A stretch of DNA of 64,000 nt from an uncultured Prevotella sp. (GTDB lineage Bacteria > Bacteroidota > Bacteroidia > Bacteroidales > Bacteroidaceae): assembly GCA_947170725.1 (NCBI GenBank), contig CAMVUM010000002.1, positions 1 to 64,000 of the forward strand, read 5' to 3'. The notes beneath the pieces are model-generated. The model worked only from the letters and a program-made list of their open reading frames with translations. It was not told where the DNA came from and did no database searches. The translations under genes were made by a program, and so were the position numbers. This document shows positions 16,089 to 24,710 of the stretch, piece by piece (the stretch's first letter is position 1; the number at the start of each line of letters is the position of its first letter).

Positions 16089-17765
16089 TCACTTACGTCT
16101 CGCTGCCTTCTTCAGAACCAGCTTCGGAATCCTTATTTTCTGACCGACGGACAGCTTCGCTCCACGTTCCAGACCGTTGTAAACCTCAATGTAGCACTCC
16201 ATTCCTTCGCCGAGCGTCTTCTTGGAAATCCGTTCAAGGGTCTCACCCTGCTTTACAGTCCTTACATCCAACGTTCCAACGATGCGATAAGCACCCGTAC
16301 GAACTCTGTTGTCCATCTCTTCATATTTCTTATAGTCAACGGGAGCATCCTCTGACCGGACTGTATTCTCTGCCTTATCCGCAGATTCTTTCTTCGCGCC
16401 AGAAGTATCTTTATGCTCCGCTCCGTCCACGCTTTCCGCCTTTCCCGCATCGGCACGGTGACTGTCAGCCAACGTGTCACGCCGGCTCGCAAGCGTATCG
16501 ACAACTGTCGTGGCGTCTTTCTGTGGTATGGCCGACGTTTCGGCGTTGACATTACTTTCCACCTCCTCCGCAGCATTCTCCTGTGCGCTATCGGATAGCA
16601 GCTTGTTAAAGAAATAGCCGCCAAAGAATGCCGCAGGAATGAATATCATGAACAAGGATATAAGAAACAACCATGTTCCTCTACGACTGACACCGGAAAC
16701 CGCCTCCGAACCTTCAACAGGTTTCTCTGCCGTAGCCGCAACATTTACCGACGGAGCCGACTGTTCCACAGCAGCCACATCCACCACTTCCTTATTCTCA
16801 ACAACTGCAGGCTTCACAGGTTCTTGTTCTGCGGCTTCACCAGACTCTGCCTCCTGCGGTTCCATGACAGCGACAGCCTCCGTTCTCTCCGCAGCCTCAT
16901 CGGCAGGACATGTGTCAGGCTGCGATTCCGGCATTCCGGGAATATCTCCCGCAACGACGACGGTCAGTTCTGATTCCTGCTGTACGTATTCCGACTCTGC
17001 GACTATAGCTTTGGGAGTGTCATCTACCGGGTTCTTTACGGTAGTATCCGATAAATCCGGCAAGGCTTCAAGGTCTGCGAGAGAATATGGGATTTCGAGC
17101 GGAACAGGAGTTTCCTCAGTACCCGAAGTTTTACTTCCAGATTTTCCCATAACACCCATACCGTCAATAACTTCCTTTATATCGCCTATAGCGTTTTCGA
17201 CCTTTAATGAACGGCCTCCTACAAAGCGTGACTGTGACTGTTCCGATTTAACTCCGGCTCCGCCTACTGCCCCTTCGGCAACTTCATCAGCAGATACGGC
17301 TGCTATGGCTTCCACACCTGTTCTCACTTTGCCTGTGCCGACTCCCACATTGTCAACGCTGCCGTCCACCTCACGCAACTCGTCTTCCACAACCGTTTCT
17401 ACCAAGGAGATCGCTTCGCCGCCGTTCATATCATCAAACTCAACACCATCGTTGAGCACTACGGTTTCAAACTGAGAGAACGGTTTGTTGACCAGTTCCT
17501 TCATTGTTGCATCGGGAGTGAATGTGACCTTTCCATGACTTTCAATGACAACACGCTCACCTGTATTGACGTTTACGCTCTCACGAGCCTCTACACCAAT
17601 AATCTTGAACGTTCCGAGGCCTTTGATTTTGACAACACTGTCATGTTCCAAACCACTTTGCACGATGGTGAATATGGAAGAGACAAAGTGTTCGGCATCA
17701 TGTCTGTCGAGTCCATTCTTCTCAACCAACACCTGGGCCAGTTCATATATGGATATTCTGTTCAT
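16089..17765 (-). CDS. HU-domain / transmembrane / LysM fusion protein
   Basis: A 558-residue protein with an unusual build. Residues 1-90 form an HU/IHF-type DNA-binding domain (MNRISIYELAQVLVEK.., VKIKGLGTFKI, TGERVVIESHGKVTFTPD). Residues 100-355 are acidic, low-complexity and Val/Glu/Ala-rich, likely disordered. A single membrane helix lies at about 358-383 (TWLFLISLFMIFIPAAFFGGYFF). A second disordered stretch follows, and a C-terminal LysM domain from about 500 (VKQGETLERISKKTLGEG.., LSVGQKIRIPKL). The topology implied is DNA-binding inside and peptidoglycan-binding outside. It starts 4 bp after an ordinary HU gene. Similar fusions are annotated in Bacteroidota, but I know of no established function. 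Confidence 0.85.
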   Translation of the reverse strand: MNRISIYELAQVLVEKNGLDRHDAEHFVSSIFTIVQSGLEHDSVVKIKGLGTFKIIGVEARESVNVNTGERVVIESHGKVTFTPDATMKELVNKPFSQFETVVLNDGVEFDDMNGGEAISLVETVVEDELREVDGSVDNVGVGTGKVRTGVEAIAAVSADEVAEGAVGGAGVKSEQSQSRFVGGRSLKVENAIGDIKEVIDGMGVMGKSGSKTSGTEETPVPLEIPYSLADLEALPDLSDTTVKNPVDDTPKAIVAESEYVQQESELTVVVAGDIPGMPESQPDTCPADEAAERTEAVAVMEPQEAESGEAAEQEPVKPAVVENKEVVDVAAVEQSAPSVNVAATAEKPVEGSEAVSGVSRRGTWLFLISLFMIFIPAAFFGGYFFNKLLSDSAQENAAEEVESNVNAETSAIPQKDATTVVDTLASRRDTLADSHRADAGKAESVDGAEHKDTSGAKKESADKAENTVRSEDAPVDYKKYEEMDNRVRTGAYRIVGTLDVRTVKQGETLERISKKTLGEGMECYIEVYNGLERGAKLSVGQKIRIPKLVLKKAARRK

Positions 17766-17769
17766 TGGG

Positions 17770-18054
17770 TTAAGACTTGCCTGTTTTTATTTTTTCCTTC
17801 CATGCAACATTTGGCTTGAAGCCGAGCACAAGTTTCGGAGGTACCAGCATACGTTGCTGCGTGGCCGGATTAACCATAATACGCTCCATCTTTTTCTTCA
17901 CTTCAAACATTCCGAAGTTCGGGATGGCCACGGTGTCGCCGTCCTGAAATCCGTCACTCATCGCGTTTATCACGTTGGTGAGCATCCTCTGCGTGTCCGC
18001 CTGTCCGTAACCTGTCCGCTGCGCCAACTCGGCGACAAATTCCTTGTTATTCAT
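17770..18054 (-). CDS. HU-family DNA-binding protein
   Basis: A 94-residue nucleoid protein. It shows the N-terminal helices (MNNKEFVAELAQRTGYG), the conserved AIPNFGMFEVKKKMER segment and MVNPATQQRMLVPPKLVLGFKPN, which is the variant beta-arm of HU/IHF-like proteins. It is close to the usual HU length of 90-100. It lies between rimO (14 bp upstream) and the HU-LysM fusion (4 bp downstream), which suggests co-transcription. It may be a diverged HU rather than the main housekeeping one. Confidence 0.9.
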   Translation of the reverse strand: MNNKEFVAELAQRTGYGQADTQRMLTNVINAMSDGFQDGDTVAIPNFGMFEVKKKMERIMVNPATQQRMLVPPKLVLGFKPNVAWKEKIKTGKS

Positions 18055-18068
18055 CCGCCATGCCCTTT

Positions 18069-19373
18069 TTATGCCGTTATGGTTGTTCCGTAGAGGTCAA
18101 ATTCCTCCGAACTCGTTATCTTCACATCATAGAAACGCCCGACCTGCAGACGCTTTTCATCGGCAGGAATGAGCACCTCCGGATCAACTTCTGGCGAACT
18201 GAACTCCGTACGACCTATATAGTAGTCACCCTCCTTGCGGTCGATGACGACTTTCATGATTTTTCCCACTTTATCCGCCTCTATCTCCGCGCTGATTTCC
18301 TGCTGTAGAGCCATCAGACGGTCAAGACGTGAGGATTTAACATCAGACGGTATGTCGTCTTCATAGTTGATAGCCGAAAATGTGTCGTCCTCCTCTGAAT
18401 AGGAGAAAGCACCCATGCGTTCAAAACGAACCTTGCGGACAAACTCCATCAGTTCCTCAAAATCTTCTTCCGTCTCACCGGGGAAACCCACCATGAGCGT
18501 CGTGCGCAAGTGTATTCCCGGAACCTCGCGTCGCATACGTTCTATCAGTGCGTATGTGTCGGCCTTGGTGACGTTGCGCTTCATCTTTGTAAGCATGTTG
18601 TCCGAAATGTGCTGAAGGGCGATATCCAGATACTTGCAAACGTTCGGTTTCTCACGTATGACATCAAGCAGATTCCACGGGAAATGGGCCGGATAGGCAT
18701 AATGAAGCCTTATCCATTTCACTCCCGGGATGTCGGCCATGCGTTCCACCAGCTCGGCGATATGCTGACGGCCGTCAATGTCAACACCATAGTAAGTCAA
18801 CTCCTGTGCTATTATCTGAAATTCCTTGGTCCCATCCGCAACAAGCTGCCGCACCTCGTCCAGAATCTCGCCCATCGGCCGGCTCACGTGGCCGCCGGTC
18901 ATAATGGGAATAGCGCAGTAGGCGCAATGGCGGTCACAGCCCTCGCTGATTTTGATGTAGGCATAATGACGCGGGGTCGTTATGCGACGGCGGCCGTCAC
19001 AGGAAGCCATATCCGCATGGCCCAAATCGGCTATCAGCTGACGGTAGTCGAACTTTCCATAATACTTGTCGACCTGTGGAATTTCTGCTTCAAGTTCCTT
19101 CATATAACGTTGTGAGAGACAACCCATTACATACAGGCGCTTCAAGCGTCCCTCTTCCTTTGCCTGCGCGAATTCGAGTATTGTATCGATGCTCTCCTGC
19201 TTGGCGTCTTCGATGAATCCACAAGTGTTTATAACGGCTATCTCACCCTGCGGATTGCGGCTGTCATGTACGCAATGATATCCGCAATCTTCAAGCCGGC
19301 TCATGAGCTTCTCGCTGTCAACGAGATTCTTCGAGCAGCCCATCGTTATGATGTCTATCGTATTCTTCTTCAC
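18069..19373 (-). CDS. rimO: Ribosomal protein S12 methylthiotransferase
   Basis: Radical-SAM enzyme that adds a methylthio group to the conserved aspartate of ribosomal protein S12. Residues 1-110 are the N-terminal domain with three cluster cysteines (MGCSKN, NTCGF, MGCLSQ). The radical-SAM CxxxCxxC motif is CDRHCAYC near 145-152. A TRAM domain ends the protein. The length of 434 is normal. The motif CDRHCAYCAIP and the S12-type sequence PRHYAYIKISEG distinguish it from MiaB. ftsY lies 360 bp upstream and the HU gene 14 bp downstream. Confidence 0.96.
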   Translation of the reverse strand: MKKNTIDIITMGCSKNLVDSEKLMSRLEDCGYHCVHDSRNPQGEIAVINTCGFIEDAKQESIDTILEFAQAKEEGRLKRLYVMGCLSQRYMKELEAEIPQVDKYYGKFDYRQLIADLGHADMASCDGRRRITTPRHYAYIKISEGCDRHCAYCAIPIMTGGHVSRPMGEILDEVRQLVADGTKEFQIIAQELTYYGVDIDGRQHIAELVERMADIPGVKWIRLHYAYPAHFPWNLLDVIREKPNVCKYLDIALQHISDNMLTKMKRNVTKADTYALIERMRREVPGIHLRTTLMVGFPGETEEDFEELMEFVRKVRFERMGAFSYSEEDDTFSAINYEDDIPSDVKSSRLDRLMALQQEISAEIEADKVGKIMKVVIDRKEGDYYIGRTEFSSPEVDPEVLIPADEKRLQVGRFYDVKITSSEEFDLYGTTITA

Positions 19374-19733
19374 TTCTATTATTCTGATTCTTGTTTACCT
19401 ATTGAGCCGAAAAGCCTGTCATACGCCCAAAGGACGTCTTTAATTCCGCCATGGAATACAAGCGCGTGTGCCGCAAATCATATTTATTACATGAGGGGCA
19501 TCACTTTGCGATGTTTATCGAACGATGCTTATTGGGACGACAATTATTTTTCATAAACGTTCCAAAGGCACGTCCCAGCAATCTTCATGGTTTGCGGCAT
19601 ATTCCTGTCACAACAGTCAGGCGCGACAAACTCCCGGACATATTTCTATGATTTTGATTCTGCCTCTATAATTTTTTCTGTCTGTCCACGGGCAACGCCA
19701 CTTCACAGACACCACGGGCAGAAACGGATATCG
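19374..19733. other. 360-bp intergenic region between rimO and ftsY, with structured DNA
   Basis: No supported gene. It holds one copy of a dispersed repeat (19473-19523). It also holds nested complementary segments: TGCCGCAAATCAT at about 19470 opposite ATGGTTTGCGGCA at about 19590, and GGGACG near 19535 opposite CGTCCC near 19573. A long stem-loop is possible, but its function is unknown. Confidence 0.45.
19473..19523. repeat. Dispersed repeat, copy A
   Basis: GCAAATCATAT, 12 variable bases, GGG, then TTGCGATGTTTATCGAA. Nearly the same order and spacing is found at 43085-43135, where one extra base lies between GGG and the TTGCGAT block. Both copies are intergenic. Confidence 0.55.
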
Positions 19734-20693
19734 TCAGTTGTTCTTATTGAAAAGCGAATCGACGAACTGGCGTTTGTTGAACAGCTGAAGATCCTCCATA
19801 CCTTCACCCAGTCCGATATACTTGACGGGCACTTTCAGCTGGTCGCTGATGCCGATGACCACGCCCCCCTTGGCCGTTCCGTCAAGTTTGGTTATGGCCA
19901 ACGACGTTATCTGTGTCACGGCGGCAAACTGCTTGGCCTGTTCAAAGGCGTTCTGGCCGGTACTTCCGTCAAGCACGAGCATCACTTCATCTGGAGCTTC
20001 CGGCAGGACTTTCTTCATGACATCCTTGATTTTCTTCAACTCGTTCATCAGACCGATCTTGTTATGAAGACGTCCTGCTGTGTCGATGATGACAACATCC
20101 GCTCCGTTGGCCTTGGCGCTGCTCAACGTGTCGAATGCCACCGAAGCCGGGTCGCTGCCCATCTGCTGCTTTATGACAGGCACACCGACACGCTCTCCCC
20201 AAATGCAGAGCTGCTCCACAGCTGCAGCGCGGAAAGTATCGGCTGCGCCGAGATATACTTTCTTTCCGGCTTTTTTGAACTGATAGGCCAGTTTTCCGAT
20301 GGTTGTCGTCTTGCCCACTCCATTGACCCCGACAATCAGTATGACATAAGGCTTGTGGTCTGACGGCAGGTCCCAGTTGTCATTGTCATCACCGTCGTTC
20401 TCCGCGAGCAAAGAGGCAATCTCGTCACAGAGAATACCATTCAGCTCAGTCGTACTCACATACTTGTCACGGGCCACGCGTTCCTCTATGCGCTTGATTA
20501 TCTTCAGCGTTGTGTCAACACCGACATCACTGGTGATCAGAACCTCCTCCAGATTGTCGAGCACATCGTCGTCAACCTTCGACTTACCGGCCACGGCACG
20601 GGCCAACTTGTCAAACACGCTGACCTTAGTCTTTTCCAGTCCCTTGTCGAGCGTTTCTTTTTTTTTCTTACTAAAAAAGCCGAAAATTCCCAT
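19734..20693 (-). CDS. ftsY: Signal recognition particle receptor FtsY
   Basis: SRP receptor GTPase that docks ribosome-SRP complexes at the inner membrane. Residues 1-20 are basic (MGIFGFFSKKKKE), a short membrane-binding start without the long acidic region of E. coli FtsY. The NG domain shows G1 GVNGVGKTTTIGKL, DTFRAAA, DTAGR and TKLDGTAKGG. I chose the Met at 20693 because upstream codons to 20714 do not resemble the family, and because the promoter box at 20712-20719 would otherwise lie inside the gene. The resulting 319 residues match the Bacteroidota form. Confidence 0.96.
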   Translation of the reverse strand: MGIFGFFSKKKKETLDKGLEKTKVSVFDKLARAVAGKSKVDDDVLDNLEEVLITSDVGVDTTLKIIKRIEERVARDKYVSTTELNGILCDEIASLLAENDGDDNDNWDLPSDHKPYVILIVGVNGVGKTTTIGKLAYQFKKAGKKVYLGAADTFRAAAVEQLCIWGERVGVPVIKQQMGSDPASVAFDTLSSAKANGADVVIIDTAGRLHNKIGLMNELKKIKDVMKKVLPEAPDEVMLVLDGSTGQNAFEQAKQFAAVTQITSLAITKLDGTAKGGVVIGISDQLKVPVKYIGLGEGMEDLQLFNKRQFVDSLFNKNN

Positions 20694-20711
20694 ATTGCAA
20701 TATTTTATGTG

Positions 20712-20719
20712 CAAAGGTA
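20712..20719 (-). promoter_or_regulatory. ftsY promoter
   Basis: Minus-strand TACCTTTG(C) matches TAnnTTTG, with a TTG 20 bp further upstream as the -33 element. It lies about 18 bp before the chosen ftsY start, which supports that start over the longer frame. Confidence 0.65.
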
Positions 20720-20984
20720 ATGAAAAAAACTCACAGCAACAAGATTTTTGTGATTAGGTGTTCTTTTTTGGTGATTTTAATTGTAAGATTCATATGTTAG
20801 CACACTATAGCAGGTACGGTTTTGATTACAATGTTCGGCATTTAGATATTCCATTTTCCCAATTTAAATTATCAAATAAAACCTCAAAATGACTGATAAT
20901 GTCATAGAAGTTCCGTTAATTTAACATATGTATTTTTCTCTTAAATTCGGCCAACAAACGCTAATAAGAATACTTTTGCATGAC

Positions 20985-21115
20985 AGCCAGCCAGCCGTTT
21001 ACGAGCCGGGAGAGCCTCCCAGGGTTGCAACGAGCACACCGTTGGGAGCTGGCGGCGGCCCCGTTGCGTTGCAAGGAGAGCCTTATCGCAATGTCGGGAG
21101 GCCCTCCTTGCTCGC
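20985..21115 (+). repeat. GC-rich dispersed intergenic element, copy R1
   Basis: A GC-rich island in an otherwise AT-rich 710-bp gap between ftsY and hisB. It contains GCCTCCCAGGGTTGC, then GCCCCGTTGCGTTGCAA at 21058-21074, then CGCAATG, then GGCCCTCCTTGC. GCAAGGAG and CTCCTTGC form a stem. Matching copies are at 42577-42771 and 53930-54036. Short reading frames inside it are not convincing genes. The rest of the gap (20720-20984 and 21116-21403) holds nothing that I recognise. Confidence 0.65.
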
Positions 21116-21403
21116 TAAAAAGAGCACGCTTCTCAACAGCCGCACATAAGTGGCTGATTATCAATGCATCCTATTTACATAAAAAAATGCGCTATTTTGC
21201 ATCGACGCACAGATATCGTGGTTCAATTAGCGTTTAACTATAGTTAAAGTAAATATTATTCAGAATGGCATGATAATGGGTATGGCATTGCGGTCAATAT
21301 TCTGCAGGTGAAATAAACATAGAAAAGCCATGTCCCTACACGTTTAGTAAATCAGACGATTTGCAGCACCCTCCTATATGTTTTAACCACACACAAGACT
21401 TTC

Positions 21404-22474
21404 TTAAAGCAGCCCCTTTGTACTCGGCAGCTCATAGTGATAGATGTCGCGGCGTACGGCCATCTTCAGACTTCGGGCCAACGCTTTGAAGATTCCTTCG
21501 ATTTTATGATGTTCGTTGACTCCCTCGGCCTTGATATTCAGATTCATCCGCGCGCTGTCACTAAGACTTTTGAAGAAATGGAGGAACATTTCCGTTGGCA
21601 TGTCCCCTACCCGCTCACGATGGAATTCAGCATCCCATACGAGCCACGGGCGGCCGCCGAAATCGAGAGCCACGGAACAGAGGCAGTCGTCCATCGGCAA
21701 ACAATAGCCATAACGTTCGATTCCGCGTTTGTCGCCAAGCGCACGAAGCAAGCAATCGCCAAGGGCAATCGCCGTATCCTCTATCGTGTGGTGTTCGTCG
21801 ACATGAAGGTCTCCGTGTGTACGAACGGTAAGGTCTATCATTCCATGACGCCCTATCTGTTCGAGCATATGGTCGAAAAAGCCCAGTCCGGTTGAAATGT
21901 CGCAACGGCCCGTGCCGTCGAGATTTATACTTACACGGATATCGGTCTCAGCCGTGGTACGCACGACCTCTGCCGTACGTTCGCCGGCAAAGAGCAGGTC
22001 GGAAATCTTATCCCACGTCATGCCGTCGCGTCCGAGTATGAGCGACTTGCAGCCGATGTTCTCCGCAAATTGACGGTCGGTCTCACGGTCGCCGATAACG
22101 TAGCTTCGAGCGAGGTCATAGTCAGGATTGGACATATATTTTTCAACAAGCCCTGTGGCCGGCTTACGCGTCGGCGCATTGTCTTCGGGAAAGTGGCGGT
22201 CTATAAGAATATCGTCGAATGTTACGCCCTCACTCTCTAACGTCTGGAGGATAAAGTTATGAACAGGCCAAAATGTCTCTTCAGGAAAAGAAGATGTTCC
22301 TAGTCCGTCCTGATTGGACACCATGACAAACTCGAAATCAAGGTGAGAACGGATGAAGGCGAGATTACGGAAGACACCTTTGGTGAATTTCAGTTTGTCG
22401 AACGAGTCAATCTGCTCGTCGGCCGGTTCCTCAATGAGGGTTCCGTCACGGTCTATGAATAGTATGCGTTTCAT
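21404..22474 (-). CDS. hisB: Bifunctional histidinol-phosphatase / imidazoleglycerol-phosphate dehydratase
   Basis: Catalyses two steps of histidine synthesis. Residues 1-165 are the HAD-type histidinol-phosphate phosphatase (nucleophile region [12 protein letters not shown], Asp8/Asp10). Residues 170-356 are the IGP dehydratase with its metal-binding His clusters ([42 protein letters not shown]). The Met at 22474 gives 356 residues, equal to the enterobacterial bifunctional enzyme. The longer frame to 22609 runs into the previous gene and is unlikely. No other his gene lies in this window, so hisB appears separated from hisG/D/C here. Confidence 0.95.
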   Translation of the reverse strand: MKRILFIDRDGTLIEEPADEQIDSFDKLKFTKGVFRNLAFIRSHLDFEFVMVSNQDGLGTSSFPEETFWPVHNFILQTLESEGVTFDDILIDRHFPEDNAPTRKPATGLVEKYMSNPDYDLARSYVIGDRETDRQFAENIGCKSLILGRDGMTWDKISDLLFAGERTAEVVRTTAETDIRVSINLDGTGRCDISTGLGFFDHMLEQIGRHGMIDLTVRTHGDLHVDEHHTIEDTAIALGDCLLRALGDKRGIERYGYCLPMDDCLCSVALDFGGRPWLVWDAEFHRERVGDMPTEMFLHFFKSLSDSARMNLNIKAEGVNEHHKIEGIFKALARSLKMAVRRDIYHYELPSTKGLL

Positions 22475-22553
22475 AAGGCGTCGTTTATTTAATAATGATA
22501 TAACTGTTTTATAAGGATATATTGCTTTTTCTATGTTCGTAAAGGATAAATGC

Positions 22554-23639
22554 TCACCGATTCTTGCCTTCTCGCGAGTCATCCGACGAAGCAGACGAAG
22601 CAACGGCACTCACTTTCACAAACCGCTTACGCTCCTCCTCACGTGTTTCTATTGAGCCATAAAGATAATATAGCGGATACATCTGCGAAAGACTGAGATA
22701 AGAGCCAAGGAAACCGGTCAGAATACCGGTCAGGGCAACAAGAATGTTGATATTGTCAGGCAAGGCCAAGGCATCACCCATCATCATCGCTCCAAACGTG
22801 GACTTATAGACAGCAAGAGCGAGAACATAAGATGGCAACATGATAACACAGCCTATGACTAAGTTTATCAGAAGCGTTATGGCTGACACGCAGAAAATAC
22901 GGGGAAGATGACGAAAACCGACGGCGTATGCTGAAGGAAAGATGCGGAAGAAATGGGTGTGGGAACGGAAGACATAACAGAATGTGACAAAATAGAGCGG
23001 CATAATCAACAGCAAAAGAACAAAAAACATGATTATGCCGGCACCGAGAATTGCCATCTGAAATCCAAAACTAAGATGTAAAGACGCCTGCATGGCCCAA
23101 AAGTAACAAAAGAAGAACAGGGCAAAGACAGTCAGGACAATCAGAAGACAAAAGACGCTCGCCTTGATTGTGCGCCAGCCTACGTTGACCCTGAAGAAGA
23201 AACGGGCATTGCGCGGTAAGCGCATTGCGGCATGGAAACGAGCTGCAGGCATCGGCATATAGAACATAGCTGCCATAAGTAACGCCTTGAATACCTTCAC
23301 CTGGCTGAAACCGGGCTCACGGTAGAGAAGTCCTCCGGCTGAAGGAGGTATGACGATGTGACGCCGGTGGAAGTCGAGAAGCATCATTCCGTAGGCAAAG
23401 AAAAAGAACGAGACTATGACGCCGACAAAAGCGAGCGCCAAAGACAAAAGAGGACGGTCGTTGAAAGATTCATAGAAAAGACCGTAAATGCCGCCAATGA
23501 GGACGTAGACTATGACCCAAGGCCACGTTGCACGGAAGATGTTGCGGAAATTGTTGGAGAACAGTCCGTAGCCCGCGCTGATACATGCACTCACACCACG
23601 GCTCTTGAATAATGTGTATTCGGATGTTTTATTTCCCAT
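22554..23639 (-). CDS. Polytopic membrane protein of unknown function
   Basis: A 361-residue integral membrane protein (start at MGNKTSEYT, 23639) with about six strongly hydrophobic segments, for example [15 protein letters not shown] near 38-52 and [13 protein letters not shown] recognise no catalytic motif or named family. Charged, Arg-rich loops lie between helices (..[18 protein letters not shown]..) and the C-terminus is Ser/Glu-rich. It ends 80 bp before hisB on the same strand, so the two may share a transcript. Its promoter overlaps that of the divergent oxidoreductase. Confidence 0.75.
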   Translation of the reverse strand: MGNKTSEYTLFKSRGVSACISAGYGLFSNNFRNIFRATWPWVIVYVLIGGIYGLFYESFNDRPLLSLALAFVGVIVSFFFFAYGMMLLDFHRRHIVIPPSAGGLLYREPGFSQVKVFKALLMAAMFYMPMPAARFHAAMRLPRNARFFFRVNVGWRTIKASVFCLLIVLTVFALFFFCYFWAMQASLHLSFGFQMAILGAGIIMFFVLLLLIMPLYFVTFCYVFRSHTHFFRIFPSAYAVGFRHLPRIFCVSAITLLINLVIGCVIMLPSYVLALAVYKSTFGAMMMGDALALPDNINILVALTGILTGFLGSYLSLSQMYPLYYLYGSIETREEERKRFVKVSAVASSASSDDSREGKNR

Positions 23640-23669
23640 AATTTTGTTATTATTCCTTATTCGGTATTG

Positions 23670-23677
23670 CAAAGGTA
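23670..23677 (-). promoter_or_regulatory. Promoter -7 box of the membrane-protein gene
   Basis: Minus-strand TACCTTTG(C) fits TAnnTTTG and lies about 31 bp before the start at 23639. It is only 12 bp from the divergent -7 box at 23690-23697. Confidence 0.55.
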
Positions 23678-23689
23678 TTGTTTTTTTCG

Positions 23690-23697
23690 TATCTTTG
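23690..23697 (+). promoter_or_regulatory. Promoter of the Gfo/Idh/MocA gene
   Basis: TATCTTTG(C) fits TAnnTTTG. TTG at 23667-23669 with a 20-bp spacer serves as the -33 element. The start codon is 20 bp downstream. Confidence 0.65.
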
Positions 23698-23717
23698 CGA
23701 AGTAATTAATACTTATT

Positions 23718-24701
23718 ATGAAAATATTGAAGTGGGGATTTATCGGTTGCGGAGAAGTGACCGAAAAAAAAAGCGGGCCCGCGTTCAGTGAGATAGAAGG
23801 CTCGATGGTAGTTGCGGTAATGAGCCGCAGCGCAGAGAAGGCACGCAGCTATGCCGAGCGTCACAACATCAAAAAATGGTACACAGACGCTCAGGAACTG
23901 ATTGACGACCCTGACGTCAACGCCATATACATAGCCACACCTCCGGCAAGCCATGCTACGTTCGCCATAATGGCAATGAAAGCGGGCAAACCTGTTTATG
24001 TGGAAAAACCACTGGCTGCGAGTTATGACGACTGTGCACGAATCAACCGCGTGAGCGAACAGACCGGTGTGCCGTGTTTTGTGGCATACTACAGGAGATA
24101 CCTACCCTACTTCATCAAGGTCAAGGAAATAATAGAAAGCGGCACCATCGGGAAAGTAATCAACGTTCAAATCAGGTTTGCCGTTCCGCCGCGTGACCTT
24201 GACTATCAGAACTCTGAGAAACTCCCTTGGCGGTTGCGCCCGGACATTTCCGGTGGAGGCTATTTCTATGACCTCGCTCCACATCAATTGGACATGCTTC
24301 AATATATCTTCGGTGTCATTACCGAGGCAGATGGCATCTGTGCCAACCGTGGAGGACTCTATGAGGCGGAAGACACTGTGAGCGCATGTTTCAGGTTTGA
24401 AAACGGGCTGCCGGGCAGCGGTTCGTGGTGTTTCGTCGGATATGAATCGGCACGAGAGGATTGTATTGACGTCATCGGCGACAAGGGACAGTTGAGTTTC
24501 TCGGTGTTCAACTACGACCCAATCGTGATCCATACGGCAGATGGAACGCAGAATATAAAGGTTCCGAACCCACCATACGTACAGTATCCGCTGATAAAGA
24601 ACGTTGTGGAACATCTTCAGGGGCTGGCCGTATGTACATGTACGGGAGTGTCGGCGACACCTGTCAACTGGGCGATGGACAGAATATTAGGAAAATTCTG
24701 A
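23718..24701 (+). CDS. Gfo/Idh/MocA-family NAD(P)-dependent oxidoreductase
   Basis: A 327-residue cytoplasmic dehydrogenase. The N-terminal Rossmann domain starts WGFIGCGEVTEKKSGPAF (G-x-G-x-x) and continues to IYIATPPASHA. The family motif EKP (VEKPLA, near 96-101) follows. The C-terminal alpha/beta domain carries the substrate site (RPDISGGGYFYDLAPHQLDML, with the usual His). These enzymes oxidise or reduce sugars, inositols and similar compounds; the substrate is not evident. It is first in a plus-strand group, with DUF4421 9 bp downstream. Confidence 0.92.
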   Translation: MKILKWGFIGCGEVTEKKSGPAFSEIEGSMVVAVMSRSAEKARSYAERHNIKKWYTDAQELIDDPDVNAIYIATPPASHATFAIMAMKAGKPVYVEKPLAASYDDCARINRVSEQTGVPCFVAYYRRYLPYFIKVKEIIESGTIGKVINVQIRFAVPPRDLDYQNSEKLPWRLRPDISGGGYFYDLAPHQLDMLQYIFGVITEADGICANRGGLYEAEDTVSACFRFENGLPGSGSWCFVGYESAREDCIDVIGDKGQLSFSVFNYDPIVIHTADGTQNIKVPNPPYVQYPLIKNVVEHLQGLAVCTCTGVSATPVNWAMDRILGKF

Positions 24702-24710
24702 CAGAAGGGA

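Noticed and set aside
20694..20714. Longer ftsY start
   Set aside because: The promoter -7 box overlaps it and MGIFGFFSKKKKE is the family-like N-terminus.
20961..21237. Short frames on both strands across R1
   Set aside because: They derive from the GC-rich repeat. The same peptides (e.g. LQRNGAA) recur in copy R3, which reflects DNA repetition rather than coding.
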